From the NCBI GenBank assembly GCA_009782785.1, contig WRIJ01000004.1, positions 62,001 through 126,000 of the forward strand: a DNA stretch of 64,000 nt, read 5' to 3'. Shown piece after piece: positions 45,527 to 54,875 of this stretch. Within the stretch, counting starts at the first letter, position 1; each line of letters starts with the position of its first letter. This DNA is from Propionibacteriaceae bacterium. GTDB lineage: Bacteria > Actinomycetota > Actinomycetes > Propionibacteriales > Propionibacteriaceae. Both the position numbers and the translations under genes were made by a program. The notes beneath the pieces are model-generated. The model did not search any database and was not told the DNA's origin. It saw only the letters and a list, made by a program, of their open reading frames with translations.

Positions 45527-46711
45527 ATGACATTTCTGGCTTTAATAGATTCACCAAGTATCTTCCAGGTTCTCTGGTTTCTTCTCGTGGGTGTCTTGTG
45601 GATTGGTTTCTTTGTCTTGGAGGGTTTTGATTTTGGGGTTGGGATGCTCGTACCTTTCTTAGGCAGGAGTACGAAGGGTCGCGACGACCAAGCAACCCGT
45701 GTAGTGATCAACACTATTGGACCCCACTGGGACGGGAATGAAGTCTGGTTGTTGACTGCTGGTGGTGCGATGTTTGCCGCCTTCCCATCGTGGTATGCCA
45801 CCTTGTTTTCCGGATTGTACATCCCATTGTTTCTTGTTCTCATTGGCCTCATTCTTCGTGGGGTAGCTGTGGAGTACCGCTCGAAGCGGGAGTCGCTGAG
45901 GTGGAGATACACCTGGGATTGGCTGTTAGCGGTGGGGTCGTTCATCCCTGCCTTGGTTTTTGGTGTCGGTTTCGCCTGGTTCATCATCGGTATTCCAGTG
46001 GGCCCAGGACCAGCAGCTTTCGACTCACTAGCTGTCTTTGTCTATCCGGGAATTTCCCAAGGCGAACTGTTTGCCATCATTCTCACTGATGGGTTGGCTC
46101 TCATTGGTGGGGGAGTGTTTGTCCTTCTGTTCTTGACCCACGGGGCCCATTTTGTGGCCATGAAAACTCGTGGTGTTGTTCACAATCGGGCCCAGCAGTA
46201 CGCCAAAACTTTGGGGTTGTTTGCCGCTGGGTTGCTGTTGGTGTTTGTCATCTGGGGGAATCTGCGTGTCGGGCCGATGGGGGTCGTGGATTATCCGTGG
46301 GCTCTCGATGATGGTGCAACTGGTCCCTATGTCACGATTGCGTGGATCAATGTTGTTGCTTGGATTGTGGGGATACTAGCAGTGGTCAGTGTTGTGTTTG
46401 CCTGGGTCATGAATCTTGTGAAACGTGATGGCTGGGCTTTTATAGGTACGACCATAGCGACGATCATGATGGTGGTGATGGTGTTTTGCCATATGTACCC
46501 AGGGCTGGGGTTTGATAATCCGGAATTGATTGATATTCGTAGTGCTGCTTCTTCTGAGAATACTCTGTTCTTGATGACGATTGCTGCACTGTGTTTGGTC
46601 CCGGTCGTCTTGGCTTACACCGTGTGGAGTTACATGTTTGTTTTCCGTCGTCGGTTGTCGGTGACCAATATCCCTGCTCTGGGTGTGACCACCCCACGTC
46701 ACCCTGTGTAG
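45527..46711 (+). CDS. cydB: Cytochrome bd oxidase subunit II, copy 1
   Basis: Second membrane subunit, 394 aa, about eight helices. Signatures: FFVLEGFDFGVGMLVPFLG, NTIGPHWDGNEVWLLTAGGAMFAAFP and the C-terminal MTIAALCLVPVVLAYTVWSYMFVFRRRL. It is 14 bases after cydA copy 1 and carries the ribosome binding site GGGAG. The last codons (VTTPRHPV) read into sequence that resembles the palindromic repeat family, so the C-terminus may have been replaced by repeat sequence. Confidence 0.95.
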   Translation: MTFLALIDSPSIFQVLWFLLVGVLWIGFFVLEGFDFGVGMLVPFLGRSTKGRDDQATRVVINTIGPHWDGNEVWLLTAGGAMFAAFPSWYATLFSGLYIPLFLVLIGLILRGVAVEYRSKRESLRWRYTWDWLLAVGSFIPALVFGVGFAWFIIGIPVGPGPAAFDSLAVFVYPGISQGELFAIILTDGLALIGGGVFVLLFLTHGAHFVAMKTRGVVHNRAQQYAKTLGLFAAGLLLVFVIWGNLRVGPMGVVDYPWALDDGATGPYVTIAWINVVAWIVGILAVVSVVFAWVMNLVKRDGWAFIGTTIATIMMVVMVFCHMYPGLGFDNPELIDIRSAASSENTLFLMTIAALCLVPVVLAYTVWSYMFVFRRRLSVTNIPALGVTTPRHPV

Positions 46712-46753
46712 GAATGCCTCACCCCACGTCCGTCACCTTGCGCCTCCACGTTT

Positions 46754-46907
46754 GTCACCCTGCGAGTCGCTTCGCTCCGCAGAATGACGGGGTTGGGTTG
46801 CGCGCAGCATGACGGGGTGGGTTGATCAACTCATGACACGATGATTCGTTGCTGAGTGCCTCTCCTCTGTCACCCCGCGGAGCGCGAATGCGCGACTCGC
46901 GGGGTCC
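46754..46907. repeat. Palindromic repeat copies between the two cyd operons
   Basis: An arm at 46754-46788 has unmatched halves (CCCTGCG against CGCAGAA). An arm at 46869-46907 has the CCCCGCG/CGCGGGG stem (GTCACCCCGCGG...CGCGGGGTCC). Between them lie degenerate pieces. The gap 46712-46990 contains no gene. Confidence 0.85.
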
Positions 46908-46991
46908 ATACCGACCATAATCGTGCTTGACGACTCCATTACACGATGATCGAATTCTGAGCAAGCCTGTTCATATTTTTAGACAGAAAAA

Positions 46992-47018
46992 TTGCATTAA
47001 CCCCCAGAAACCGATAAG
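46992..47018 (+). promoter_or_regulatory. Promoter of the second cyd operon
   Basis: TTGCAT (46992-46997) and GATAAG (47013-47018), 15-base spacer, ATG at 47028. Spacing and the flanking words ATTGCATTA and ATAAGTTTC are identical to the first operon. No ribosome binding site precedes the ATG, again suggesting a leaderless mRNA. Confidence 0.55.
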
Positions 47019-47027
47019 TTTCCCCCT

Positions 47028-48737
47028 ATGAGTCCGGATACCATTGCCAGGTGGCAGTTTGGCATCACAACGGTCTACCACTTCTTGTTCGTGCCTCTCA
47101 CGATCGCATTGAGTGTGTTGACTGCGGTGCTACAGACCATCTGGAACAAAACAGGCAATGATGCCTATTTGCGTTTGACGAAGTTCTTCGGACGTTTGTT
47201 CCTGATTAACTTCGCCATGGGGGTTGTCACGGGTATCGTGCAGGAGTTCCAGTTCGGTATGAACTGGTCCGAGTATTCTCGCTTCGTCGGGGATATCTTC
47301 GGTGCTCCTCTCGCCCTTGAAGCCCTTATCGCGTTCTTCCTCGAATCCACATTCCTCGGAATTTGGATCTTCGGGTGGGATCGCTTGTCCAAGAAGGCCC
47401 ACCTCACCGCCATTTGGCTGGGTGCTGCTGGAACCTTCATTTCTTCAATCTTTATCGTCGCAGCTAATGCGTGGATGCAGAACCCCACAGGTGCTAGGTT
47501 CACTGGTCGTCGTGCAGAGTTGACTAATCTTCTCGACGTCATCTTGAACCCAGTGTTCTTGACCCAGTGGCCTCACACGATCGCCGCGTCCTTCGTGACT
47601 GCTGGTGGTTTCATGGCCGGTATTGCCTTCTATCTTCTGATTAAGAAGACGAAAGAGAAGGCCCCCAAGGGTGACCTTGTTGCTTATCGCAAGGGTCTCA
47701 AGATGGGTGCATGGGTTTTGATCATTGCTGGTGCTTGCACTGTCGTGACTGGTGACTTCTTGGGTAAGACCATGGTTGCTACACAGCCTATGAAGATGGC
47801 TGCTGCTGAGGGTCTGAAGACTCCCGCTGATATTCCTGCGGATGGAAAAGTCGCATTCCAGGTTCTTCCTGGTGTGAAGATGTTCCCAGGCTTCGTCAAC
47901 TGGCTCTATGGCACTGAGACTATTAAGGACATGGAGACGATTCAGGCTGAGCAGTTCAGCACTGAGGGATACCAGCATTGGGATCGCAAGGGCGGCCCGG
48001 ATGGAAAGGGTGCCTGGAAAGAAGGCACTGACCTGCAGCGCACAGCGTACGCAGGGTGTAGTGCTGCTGTTGCATCTTGTGGAGAAGAGACCTCTACCGG
48101 TCTTGGTGATGCCATCAACACCTTCCCCAAGAAGGGCGACCCAGCTGATCTGGCTGCTCTCCTTTATCTTCTTGGTACAGAAGTAGGTCCAGAGGCTGTG
48201 GATTTGGATACCCTCGTTGCAGTCGCTACTGGACTAGGTTATACGGAGGCTGAAATCACAGCCCTCGTCAGCAACAAAGTGGAAGCTGATTATCAGACCA
48301 AGCCAAGCGCTGGTGTGGCTTTCTGGAGTTTCCGTTTGATGATGGGCATCGGTTGTATTGCTGTCCTCCTGGGTATTCTGTTGCTCTTCGTGACTCGCGG
48401 AGGCAAGGTGCCTAATGCCAACCCACTGTGGACAATCATCGCTATCGCTATGCCGGTCCTGCCGTTGATTGCGAACTCTTTCGGATGGATCTTCACCGAA
48501 ATGGCTCGTCAGCCCTGGATTGTCAATGGCGTACTGCCCACCTATCAAGCCCTATCCCCGTCGTATACGTTGGGCACGGGTTCCGTGTGGTTTACCGTCG
48601 TGTTGTACACCGCAATCTATGGCCTCTTGGCTGTGGTTGAGGTCGGCTTGTTGCTGAAGTACATCAAGATGGGTCTTCCAGACGATGTCAAGGTTTCCGT
48701 CAAGGATGAGGGCGAAGAGCTCTCCTTCGCGTACTAA
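47028..48737 (+). CDS. cydA: Cytochrome bd oxidase subunit I, copy 2
   Basis: 569 aa, very close to copy 1 in the membrane part, with heme ligand His18 in TTVYHFLFVPLT, LTQWPHTIAASF and TEMARQPW. It differs by an insertion of about 65 residues in the quinol loop (about 330-425), from WDRKGGPDGKGAW through DLAALLYLLGTEV to VEADYQT, which includes two Cys. The two oxidases may therefore differ in quinone use, oxygen affinity or inhibitor response. First gene of operon 2. Confidence 0.95.
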   Translation: MSPDTIARWQFGITTVYHFLFVPLTIALSVLTAVLQTIWNKTGNDAYLRLTKFFGRLFLINFAMGVVTGIVQEFQFGMNWSEYSRFVGDIFGAPLALEALIAFFLESTFLGIWIFGWDRLSKKAHLTAIWLGAAGTFISSIFIVAANAWMQNPTGARFTGRRAELTNLLDVILNPVFLTQWPHTIAASFVTAGGFMAGIAFYLLIKKTKEKAPKGDLVAYRKGLKMGAWVLIIAGACTVVTGDFLGKTMVATQPMKMAAAEGLKTPADIPADGKVAFQVLPGVKMFPGFVNWLYGTETIKDMETIQAEQFSTEGYQHWDRKGGPDGKGAWKEGTDLQRTAYAGCSAAVASCGEETSTGLGDAINTFPKKGDPADLAALLYLLGTEVGPEAVDLDTLVAVATGLGYTEAEITALVSNKVEADYQTKPSAGVAFWSFRLMMGIGCIAVLLGILLLFVTRGGKVPNANPLWTIIAIAMPVLPLIANSFGWIFTEMARQPWIVNGVLPTYQALSPSYTLGTGSVWFTVVLYTAIYGLLAVVEVGLLLKYIKMGLPDDVKVSVKDEGEELSFAY

Positions 48738-48752
48738 GAGAGGACATAGATC

Positions 48753-50036
48753 ATGACTATTTTTGCTACAACATTTAGTGCGCTTCAGCCTCTCTGGTTG
48801 ATTCTTGTTGCAGTGCTGTGGATCGGATTCTTCATTCTTGAAGGCTTCGACTTCGGTGTTGCTATGTTGGTTCCTTTCCTCGGTAAGGGTGACAAAGGTA
48901 AAGACGATCAGGCTCGCCGCGTGGTCATCAACACCATTGGACCTCACTGGGATGGCAACGAAGTATGGTTGCTCACCGCTGGTGGTGCGACCTTCGCGGC
49001 CTTCCCGGCCTGGTATGCCACCTTGTTCTCTGGGTTGTATCTCCCACTGTTCTTGGTCCTCGTTGGTCTCATCATCCGTGGTGTTGCCTTTGAGTATCGC
49101 TCCAAGAGGGAAGCACCTCGCTGGAGGTACACCTGGGATTGGGTGATGGCTATTGGCTCCTTCATTCCTGCCCTCGTGCTCGGTGTTGGTTTCGCCTGGT
49201 TCCTCATCGGTATTCCTACCGCACAATTGCCCACAGGTTATGGCGCTGGCGCCTTGACCTATGGCACTGCGCCACTGATTCCTGGTGCCATCGTTGGCGG
49301 TGGAGAAGTTCCATTCTTTGGTGAACCGAGTGATGGTGTTGTTGATGCTGTTGCTCTGCTCGGAAACTTCTCCACTTCTGGTGGTGACTGGGGCTTCCTC
49401 TTCGGCCATGTGCTGTTGAATCCCTTCGCCCTCATCGGTGGATTGCTGTTCGTTGGTCTCTTCCTCGCTCACGGAGCATATTTCGTAGCGTTGAAGACCC
49501 GTGGTGCAGTGCATGATCGTGCACAAGGCGCTGGAAACATCCTCGGCCTCGTGGCGGCAGTTCTCATGCTCGTCTTCGTAGTCTTGGGCAACCTCCGCAT
49601 TGGTGGCACTTTCTACAGTGCAGGAGCTGAAGGCTTGTGGAGTATCATCTCCTGGGTCGTCGGCATCGTAGCTGTTCTGGGTCTCTGCTTCGCGTGGTTC
49701 ATGAACTCCAAGAAGCGTGACGGATGGGCCTTCATTGGCACGACAATTGCGACAGCTATGCTGATCGTGATGGTCTTCGTCAACATGGGCAAGACCCTTG
49801 GGTTTGCTCACCTTAAAACCAATGTCGATGCCGTTGTGCAAGGATACGATTTGGGTACAGGTCTTGACTGGACCACAGCTGCTGCATCAGGGACAACCTT
49901 GACCTTGATGACTATTGTTGCTGCGATCATGGTTCCTGTGGTCTTGGCCTACACAGCATGGAGCTACTTCTTCGTCTTCAGGCGTCGCCTGAACACGGTG
50001 AGTATTCCTGCTTTGACAGTCAACACCAAGAACTGA
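48753..50036 (+). CDS. cydB: Cytochrome bd oxidase subunit II, copy 2
   Basis: 427 aa with the same signatures as copy 1 (FFILEGFDFGVAMLVPFLG, NTIGPHWDGNEVWLL, VVLAYTAWSYFFVFRRRL). It contains an extra stretch of about 35 residues in an external loop near residues 155-205 (LPTGYGAGALTYG to FSTSGGDWGF). The ribosome binding site GAGAGGA precedes the ATG, 15 bases after cydA copy 2. An intrinsic terminator follows 19 bases after the stop. Confidence 0.95.
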   Translation: MTIFATTFSALQPLWLILVAVLWIGFFILEGFDFGVAMLVPFLGKGDKGKDDQARRVVINTIGPHWDGNEVWLLTAGGATFAAFPAWYATLFSGLYLPLFLVLVGLIIRGVAFEYRSKREAPRWRYTWDWVMAIGSFIPALVLGVGFAWFLIGIPTAQLPTGYGAGALTYGTAPLIPGAIVGGGEVPFFGEPSDGVVDAVALLGNFSTSGGDWGFLFGHVLLNPFALIGGLLFVGLFLAHGAYFVALKTRGAVHDRAQGAGNILGLVAAVLMLVFVVLGNLRIGGTFYSAGAEGLWSIISWVVGIVAVLGLCFAWFMNSKKRDGWAFIGTTIATAMLIVMVFVNMGKTLGFAHLKTNVDAVVQGYDLGTGLDWTTAAASGTTLTLMTIVAAIMVPVVLAYTAWSYFFVFRRRLNTVSIPALTVNTKN

Positions 50037-50055
50037 TCATTACTACTACTATTCA

Positions 50056-50090
50056 AGTACGGGGCCGTGAATGCGGCCCCGTACTTTTTT
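50056..50090 (+). terminator. Intrinsic terminator of the second cyd operon
   Basis: A perfect 12-bp stem AGTACGGGGCCG with CGGCCCCGTACT around loop TGAATG, followed by six T. It is the clearest rho-independent terminator in the window and separates cydB copy 2 from the repeat block before cydDC. Confidence 0.93.
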
Positions 50091-50180
50091 GTGGCTCACT
50101 TATTGGCCGCAACTACTCAACGGTAGTCATGGGCTGTCGTTATGTTGTGACTCATCGTATGCATCTCAAGTGGTGCCATT

Positions 50181-50869
50181 CAGGGTGACGGTGCTGCTTA
50201 CTCCGTGTCTGTGACCGTTGGGCCGCGTACTCACAGGATCGTTGCGTTGTGACTCATCGTAGGGAACCTCACCGGATCAGTACACGGAGTAAAGCAATCA
50301 GTGCACAAGCAGTCACTACGCGACGTTTCTGGACTTTCGTCCTCAGACAGTTGCGGTCGATACGTGGCTCACAATGTCATTCCGCGGAGCGAAGCGACTC
50401 GCGGAATCCAGACTAACGAGTTCCCCGCATGAGAGTCTGTGGGTGATCATGTATCACCGACGGTCCCCACACATGGCCAGTGTGATATCTGGGCCCTGCG
50501 AGTCGCCCTAGCGGGCTCCGCAGGGTGACAGAGCTGGTCATTCCGTGTCCGCAACCCCTTGGTGGCGTGCTCGCAAGATCGTTGCGTTGTGGCTCATTGT
50601 GCAAACCTCACCGGATCAGTGCGAGGAGTAGAGTGACCAGTGCGCAAGCGGTCACTACGCGACGTTTCTGGACTTTCGTCCTCAGACAGTAGCGGTCGGT
50701 ACGTGACTCTCAAATGTCATTCCGCGGAGCGAAGCGACTCGCGGAATCCAGACTAGTGGTTTCCCTTGAAGAAGAGTCTGTGGGTGATCATGTATCACCG
50801 ACGGTCCCCACCATGGTCAGTATGATATCTGGACCCTGCGAGTCGCCCTAGCGGGCTCCGCAGGGTGAC
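50181..50869. repeat. Tandem duplication of a 340-bp unit carrying paired palindromic arms
   Basis: CAGGGTGAC occurs at 50181, 50521 and 50861, exactly 340 bases apart. Each unit holds a diverged left half (ATCGTTGCGTTGT, CCTCACCGGATCAGTG, CACTACGCGACGTTTCTGG, CTTTCGTCCTCAGACAGT). Then come an arm GTCATTCCGCGG...CGCGGAATCCAG (50376-50411; 50716-50751), a spacer, and an inverted arm (50488-50529; 50828-50869). No coding potential was recognised. Confidence 0.9.
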
Positions 50870-50901
50870 AGAGCTGGCGGTCTTCGTTCCGCGGGGTGAC
50901 A

Positions 50902-50947
50902 TGGTGGTCGTCCAAGTGGTTGCGTGGTGGTCGTCCAAGTGGTTGCG
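50902..50947. repeat. Perfect 23-bp tandem duplication before cydDC
   Basis: The 23-base word starting TGGTGGTCGTCC and ending AAGTGGTTGCG is present twice head to tail (50902-50924, 50925-50947), 46 bases before the cydDC start and probably within its promoter region. Confidence 0.9.
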
Positions 50948-50992
50948 TGCTGCGTGATATTCTCTGACAAGCGATTATTACTGAAGGGCGCC

Positions 50993-53900
50993 ATGGCAGA
51001 CGAGACCCCAACTGCGAAGACTGCGACGACCGCAACACCCGGTAAAGCAACACCAGACAAACCTCGCACAGGTGGACCTATTGACCCTCGGTTGATCTCG
51101 CGGGCCTCGGCCACGAAAGGGTACCTCATCTCTGGCGTCGTAGTGGGGTGCCTCACCGCTGTCCTGATCCTCTTCCAAGCGCACCTCATCTCCACCTCAG
51201 TCACCGATGTGTTTTCCTTCACTGATGAGGGAAAGCATTCCTTTGATGGAGTATGGCTGGCCGCCGTACTCCTAGGGCTCGTGTTAGCAGGGCGTGCCCT
51301 CTTGTCGTGGTTGTCGGCATGGTTGGCGCAGCGTACGTCCGCTGCTGTGAAGTCCCAGCTCCGCAGAGACATCTTGGCTGCTCGCTTGACCCATCCTGCC
51401 CATCAAACATCCTCCTCCTCCAGTTTGGTCAACCTTGTCACTGGAGGCCTTGATGCTCTCGACGGGTACTTCTCGAAATACCTCCCGCAGTTGTTGCTCG
51501 CGGTGACCGTACCGCTCATCTTGCTGGTGGCCGTCCTCACCCAGGACCTCCTCTCGGGTGTCATCATCGCTGCCACGATCCCGTTCATTCCCTTACTCAT
51601 GATGCTCATTGGGAAAAACACTGAGAAGAGGATCGCCACCCGGTGGGCTTTCCAGGCTCGCCTCGCCAGCCATTTCGCTGACCTCATTGCAGGCCTACCG
51701 ACCTTGCAGGTCTTTGGGCGAGCCAAGGCACAAGCACAAGGATTGAAGCGTACGGAACACGCGAACCGTCGAGAAACCCTCGGGATCCTCAGGTGGGCCT
51801 TTCTCTCCGCTTTCTCGCTCGAACTTTTCGCTACACTCGCTGTTGCGGTGATCGCTGTGACGATAGGTACGCGTCTCAACAATGGTGGGATGGAGTTCTC
51901 GGTCGCGCTATTCGTGCTCATTTTGGCTCCCGAAGCTTACCTGCCTCTCCGCCAAGTGGGTGTTCACTACCATGATTCTGCCCACGGTTTGGCTGCCGCT
52001 GAGGAGGCGTTCCGTGAGATTGATCGAGCGGGTGCCCCCAAGGCCGAAAACTCTTCGGTTGATCCGACTATGGATTCTGCGAGTCGCCCTGGCGGGCTCC
52101 GCAGAATGACGGAGGACGAGGGTGGTGTCAGCCAGGCCGGTGACGACGGTGGTGGACGACTGACGGAGGACGGTGGCGTCACCCAGGTTCTAGGTGACGG
52201 TAGCACGTACCCTCCCTCCATCAAAGCCAGCCATCTCGCCTACTCCTATCCCGGTACGGATACTCTCGTTACATCAGGGGCTTTCGAGTTGAATCCTGGT
52301 GAGGTGGTCGCCCTAGCGGGAAGATCCGGTGCAGGGAAGACCACGATCCTTCACTGCCTTCTCGGCTTCCTCACCCCTGATCCTCACGGGTGCGCTGAGC
52401 CCACCCTTGTTCTTGGTGGTGTTGACGCTGACCACATCGATTGGGAACGCTGGCGTGCGACCATCGCGTACGTCCCCCAAATCCCTGGCATGCTCGATGG
52501 CACTATTGCTGACAATGTCAGACTCGGTTGCCGCGAAGCCAGCGATGAGCAAGTACGCCAAGCACTCGACTCAGCTGGTGCTGGCAACTTGGACCCAACG
52601 AGGGAGGTTGGCGAGGAAGGCGAAGGACTCTCGGTCGGGGAGCGTCGTCGCGTCGGGATTGCTCGTGCCCTTGCCCGCATCCACTATGGCGATGCTCGCT
52701 TGCTGATCTTGGATGAACCCACAGCAGGTTTGGATGCTGATACTGAAGCCCAGGTGCTCCTAGGTTTGCGTGAATCAGGAGCGACAGCTCTCGTGGTGTC
52801 CCATCGCGAAGCCGTCCTCGAAACCGCGGATCGTGTGGTCGAAGTGACCCAGGCGGTGATGGTTCCTGCACCCATGTCTCTTGACGAGGTGCCTGATGGT
52901 GGAGTCGTCGCGGGCGATGCCACCGATGATACGCCCGCCGAGAGTGATGCGGCTCCCGAGCAATCGGACCAGGGCAATAGTTCAGAAAGTGACGTGGAAA
53001 CCCCCCAGACGCCAGGTGAGATGACCGATAACCCACCCCCAGAATCCAGCCCATCGACCCCGGAGAAGTCACCGGAGTTGGATGGGGAAGCCAAACCCGT
53101 ACCCAAGCTTCTTCAGACCCGCTCACCGCTGCTCCGGCTCGTCTACCGCTTGCTGAATGCCGTACCAAATGCAAAAGCGCGACTCGCTCTCGCTGTGTTG
53201 TTGAGCGCTGCCGCCTCAGCGGCAACCATTGCACTGATGGGGACGTCTGCGTGGCTATTGTCGAAAGCGGCCACGGAACCCGGGTTCCAGGCTCTCGCTG
53301 TTGCAGCGGTTGGTGTGCGCTTCTTCGGTATCACCCGTGGTGTCTTCCGTTATCTTGAACGTTTGGTGGGTCATGAGATTGCTTTGTCGATGCAGTCAGC
53401 ATTGCGGCTCAAAACCTATCAGGCCCTAGCGAAGACGACCCTCCTGGGCCGTAAGCAAGGGGATTTGTTGGTACGAGTAGTCGCGGATGTGAATGCGATC
53501 GAGGATGTGATCGTACGCATCGTGCAACCCTTCCTCTCCGCTGGTGTGGTAGTTCTCGGGGTGTGTGTGATACTGGCCATCTATTCTCCTGGTGTGGCTC
53601 TGGCAGTGCTGGTGTCGGCCATTGTTGGCGGGCTGCTCGTACCATGGCTTACTCAGCGCGTGTCCCAGCGTGATGATGCTCGGGCTGTACCCTTGCGCGG
53701 AGAACTGGGCATGGTTGTTCATGATCTGTCCCGTAATGCCCTCGATTTGGCCGCTTATGGCGCGCGCGATGAATCCATCCGCCGCTTGGACGCGGTTGAT
53801 CAGGCCCTGGTTGCTGTTGAGGAAAGATCGGCCTGGGCGAAAGGGATCGGTGCAGGATTGCAGGTGTTGGCCTCGGGTATCGGTATCATCGGCGGCCTGG

Positions 53901-54694
53901 TTATTGGCGCACAAGCGGTGGTTGATGGGTCATTGGTTCGTACGATGTTGGCGGTCATGGTGCTCGTACCGCTGGCCCTTCATGAGGTGTTCGCAAACTT
54001 CGCTCAAGCTGCACAGACGTGGACGAGGGCGAGAGCATCCCTGAACCGTGTCACGGCGATCATCGATGCTACACCGATAGGGATCGGCGATGTGGAGGTT
54101 CGGGAAGCCGAGGAGGCCCCGACACTCGTAGCGAAGAATCTGTCGATCGGGTGGCCAGGGTATTCCTCGGTTGCTCAAGGTTTAGATCTTGGAGTAGCGC
54201 CAGGGCAGGCCGTCGGTGTCATGGGGCCTTCGGGTGTGGGGAAGACCACCTTGGCTGCCACGATCATGGGACTCATTCCACCGGTGGATGGTGAGTTGGT
54301 CACGCAGGGCCGGGTTGGCTATTTGGCTCAGGACGCCCATATTTTCTCGACGTCGATAGCGGAGAACGTACGTATCGGGAACAAGAATGCGACCGATGAT
54401 GAGGTACGAGCGGCACTAGATGAGGCAGGGTTGGATCTCTCCTTGGATCGACAAACCGGTGAAATGGGGGTGGGATTGTCTGGAGGTGAGGCTCGACGCT
54501 TAGCGCTGGCGCGGTTGTTTGTGGGGAACTATCGATTGTTGATTCTCGATGAACCCACCGAGCACCTGGATCGTGAAACTGCTGACGTACTCATGGATGA
54601 GCTGTTTGCAGGGGTGAAACGTCGTCCGATCCTGGTGATCTCCCACGATGAGTCGGTCGCTGCGCGCTGCGACCACATCCTCACCATGACATAG
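50993..54694 (+). CDS. cydDC: Fused heterodimeric ABC transporter CydDC
   Basis: Exporter needed for cytochrome bd assembly, 1233 aa in one chain. The CydD half has an N-terminal membrane domain, Walker A GRSGAGKTT near 442, signature LSVGERRRVGIAR near 546 and LLILDEPTAGLD. A Pro/Glu/Ser-rich linker (about 625-705) leads to the CydC half: a membrane domain, GPSGVGKTT near 1078, LSGGEARRLALAR near 1162 and LLILDEPTEHLD. Fused cydDC (cydCD) is known in other actinobacteria. A palindromic repeat copy is translated between membrane domain 1 and ATPase 1. ATG 50993 follows GAAGGGCG. Confidence 0.95.
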   Translation: MADETPTAKTATTATPGKATPDKPRTGGPIDPRLISRASATKGYLISGVVVGCLTAVLILFQAHLISTSVTDVFSFTDEGKHSFDGVWLAAVLLGLVLAGRALLSWLSAWLAQRTSAAVKSQLRRDILAARLTHPAHQTSSSSSLVNLVTGGLDALDGYFSKYLPQLLLAVTVPLILLVAVLTQDLLSGVIIAATIPFIPLLMMLIGKNTEKRIATRWAFQARLASHFADLIAGLPTLQVFGRAKAQAQGLKRTEHANRRETLGILRWAFLSAFSLELFATLAVAVIAVTIGTRLNNGGMEFSVALFVLILAPEAYLPLRQVGVHYHDSAHGLAAAEEAFREIDRAGAPKAENSSVDPTMDSASRPGGLRRMTEDEGGVSQAGDDGGGRLTEDGGVTQVLGDGSTYPPSIKASHLAYSYPGTDTLVTSGAFELNPGEVVALAGRSGAGKTTILHCLLGFLTPDPHGCAEPTLVLGGVDADHIDWERWRATIAYVPQIPGMLDGTIADNVRLGCREASDEQVRQALDSAGAGNLDPTREVGEEGEGLSVGERRRVGIARALARIHYGDARLLILDEPTAGLDADTEAQVLLGLRESGATALVVSHREAVLETADRVVEVTQAVMVPAPMSLDEVPDGGVVAGDATDDTPAESDAAPEQSDQGNSSESDVETPQTPGEMTDNPPPESSPSTPEKSPELDGEAKPVPKLLQTRSPLLRLVYRLLNAVPNAKARLALAVLLSAAASAATIALMGTSAWLLSKAATEPGFQALAVAAVGVRFFGITRGVFRYLERLVGHEIALSMQSALRLKTYQALAKTTLLGRKQGDLLVRVVADVNAIEDVIVRIVQPFLSAGVVVLGVCVILAIYSPGVALAVLVSAIVGGLLVPWLTQRVSQRDDARAVPLRGELGMVVHDLSRNALDLAAYGARDESIRRLDAVDQALVAVEERSAWAKGIGAGLQVLASGIGIIGGLVIGAQAVVDGSLVRTMLAVMVLVPLALHEVFANFAQAAQTWTRARASLNRVTAIIDATPIGIGDVEVREAEEAPTLVAKNLSIGWPGYSSVAQGLDLGVAPGQAVGVMGPSGVGKTTLAATIMGLIPPVDGELVTQGRVGYLAQDAHIFSTSIAENVRIGNKNATDDEVRAALDEAGLDLSLDRQTGEMGVGLSGGEARRLALARLFVGNYRLLILDEPTEHLDRETADVLMDELFAGVKRRPILVISHDESVAARCDHILTMT
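52071..52110. repeat. Palindromic repeat copy inside cydDC
   Basis: TGGATTCTGCGAGTCGCCC to GGGCTCCGCAGAATGAC, with TTCTGCG/CGCAGAA stem, read in frame as MDSASRPGGLRRMTE within an extra-long loop (about residues 345-405) before the first ATPase domain. Confidence 0.85.
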
Positions 54695-54875
54695 GTGAGG
54701 GTTTTGGCCACTTCCTGCCCACAGGTTGCGTGGACCTGAAAGATGTTATCCACAAGGTATGCACCTTCCAGCAATCTCGTCAGTGAAACTCCCATAGTTA
54801 TGTCTAGAGAGGAGTCGTATGGTAACATCGAACTTAACATCAATGATGACGAAAATAGTGACGAAGGGAGGCTTG

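Noticed and set aside
48552-49841. 429-aa minus-strand frame opposite cydB copy 2
   Set aside because: A full-length antisense frame with His/Asp/Glu-rich nonsense composition. cydB on the plus strand is unmistakable.
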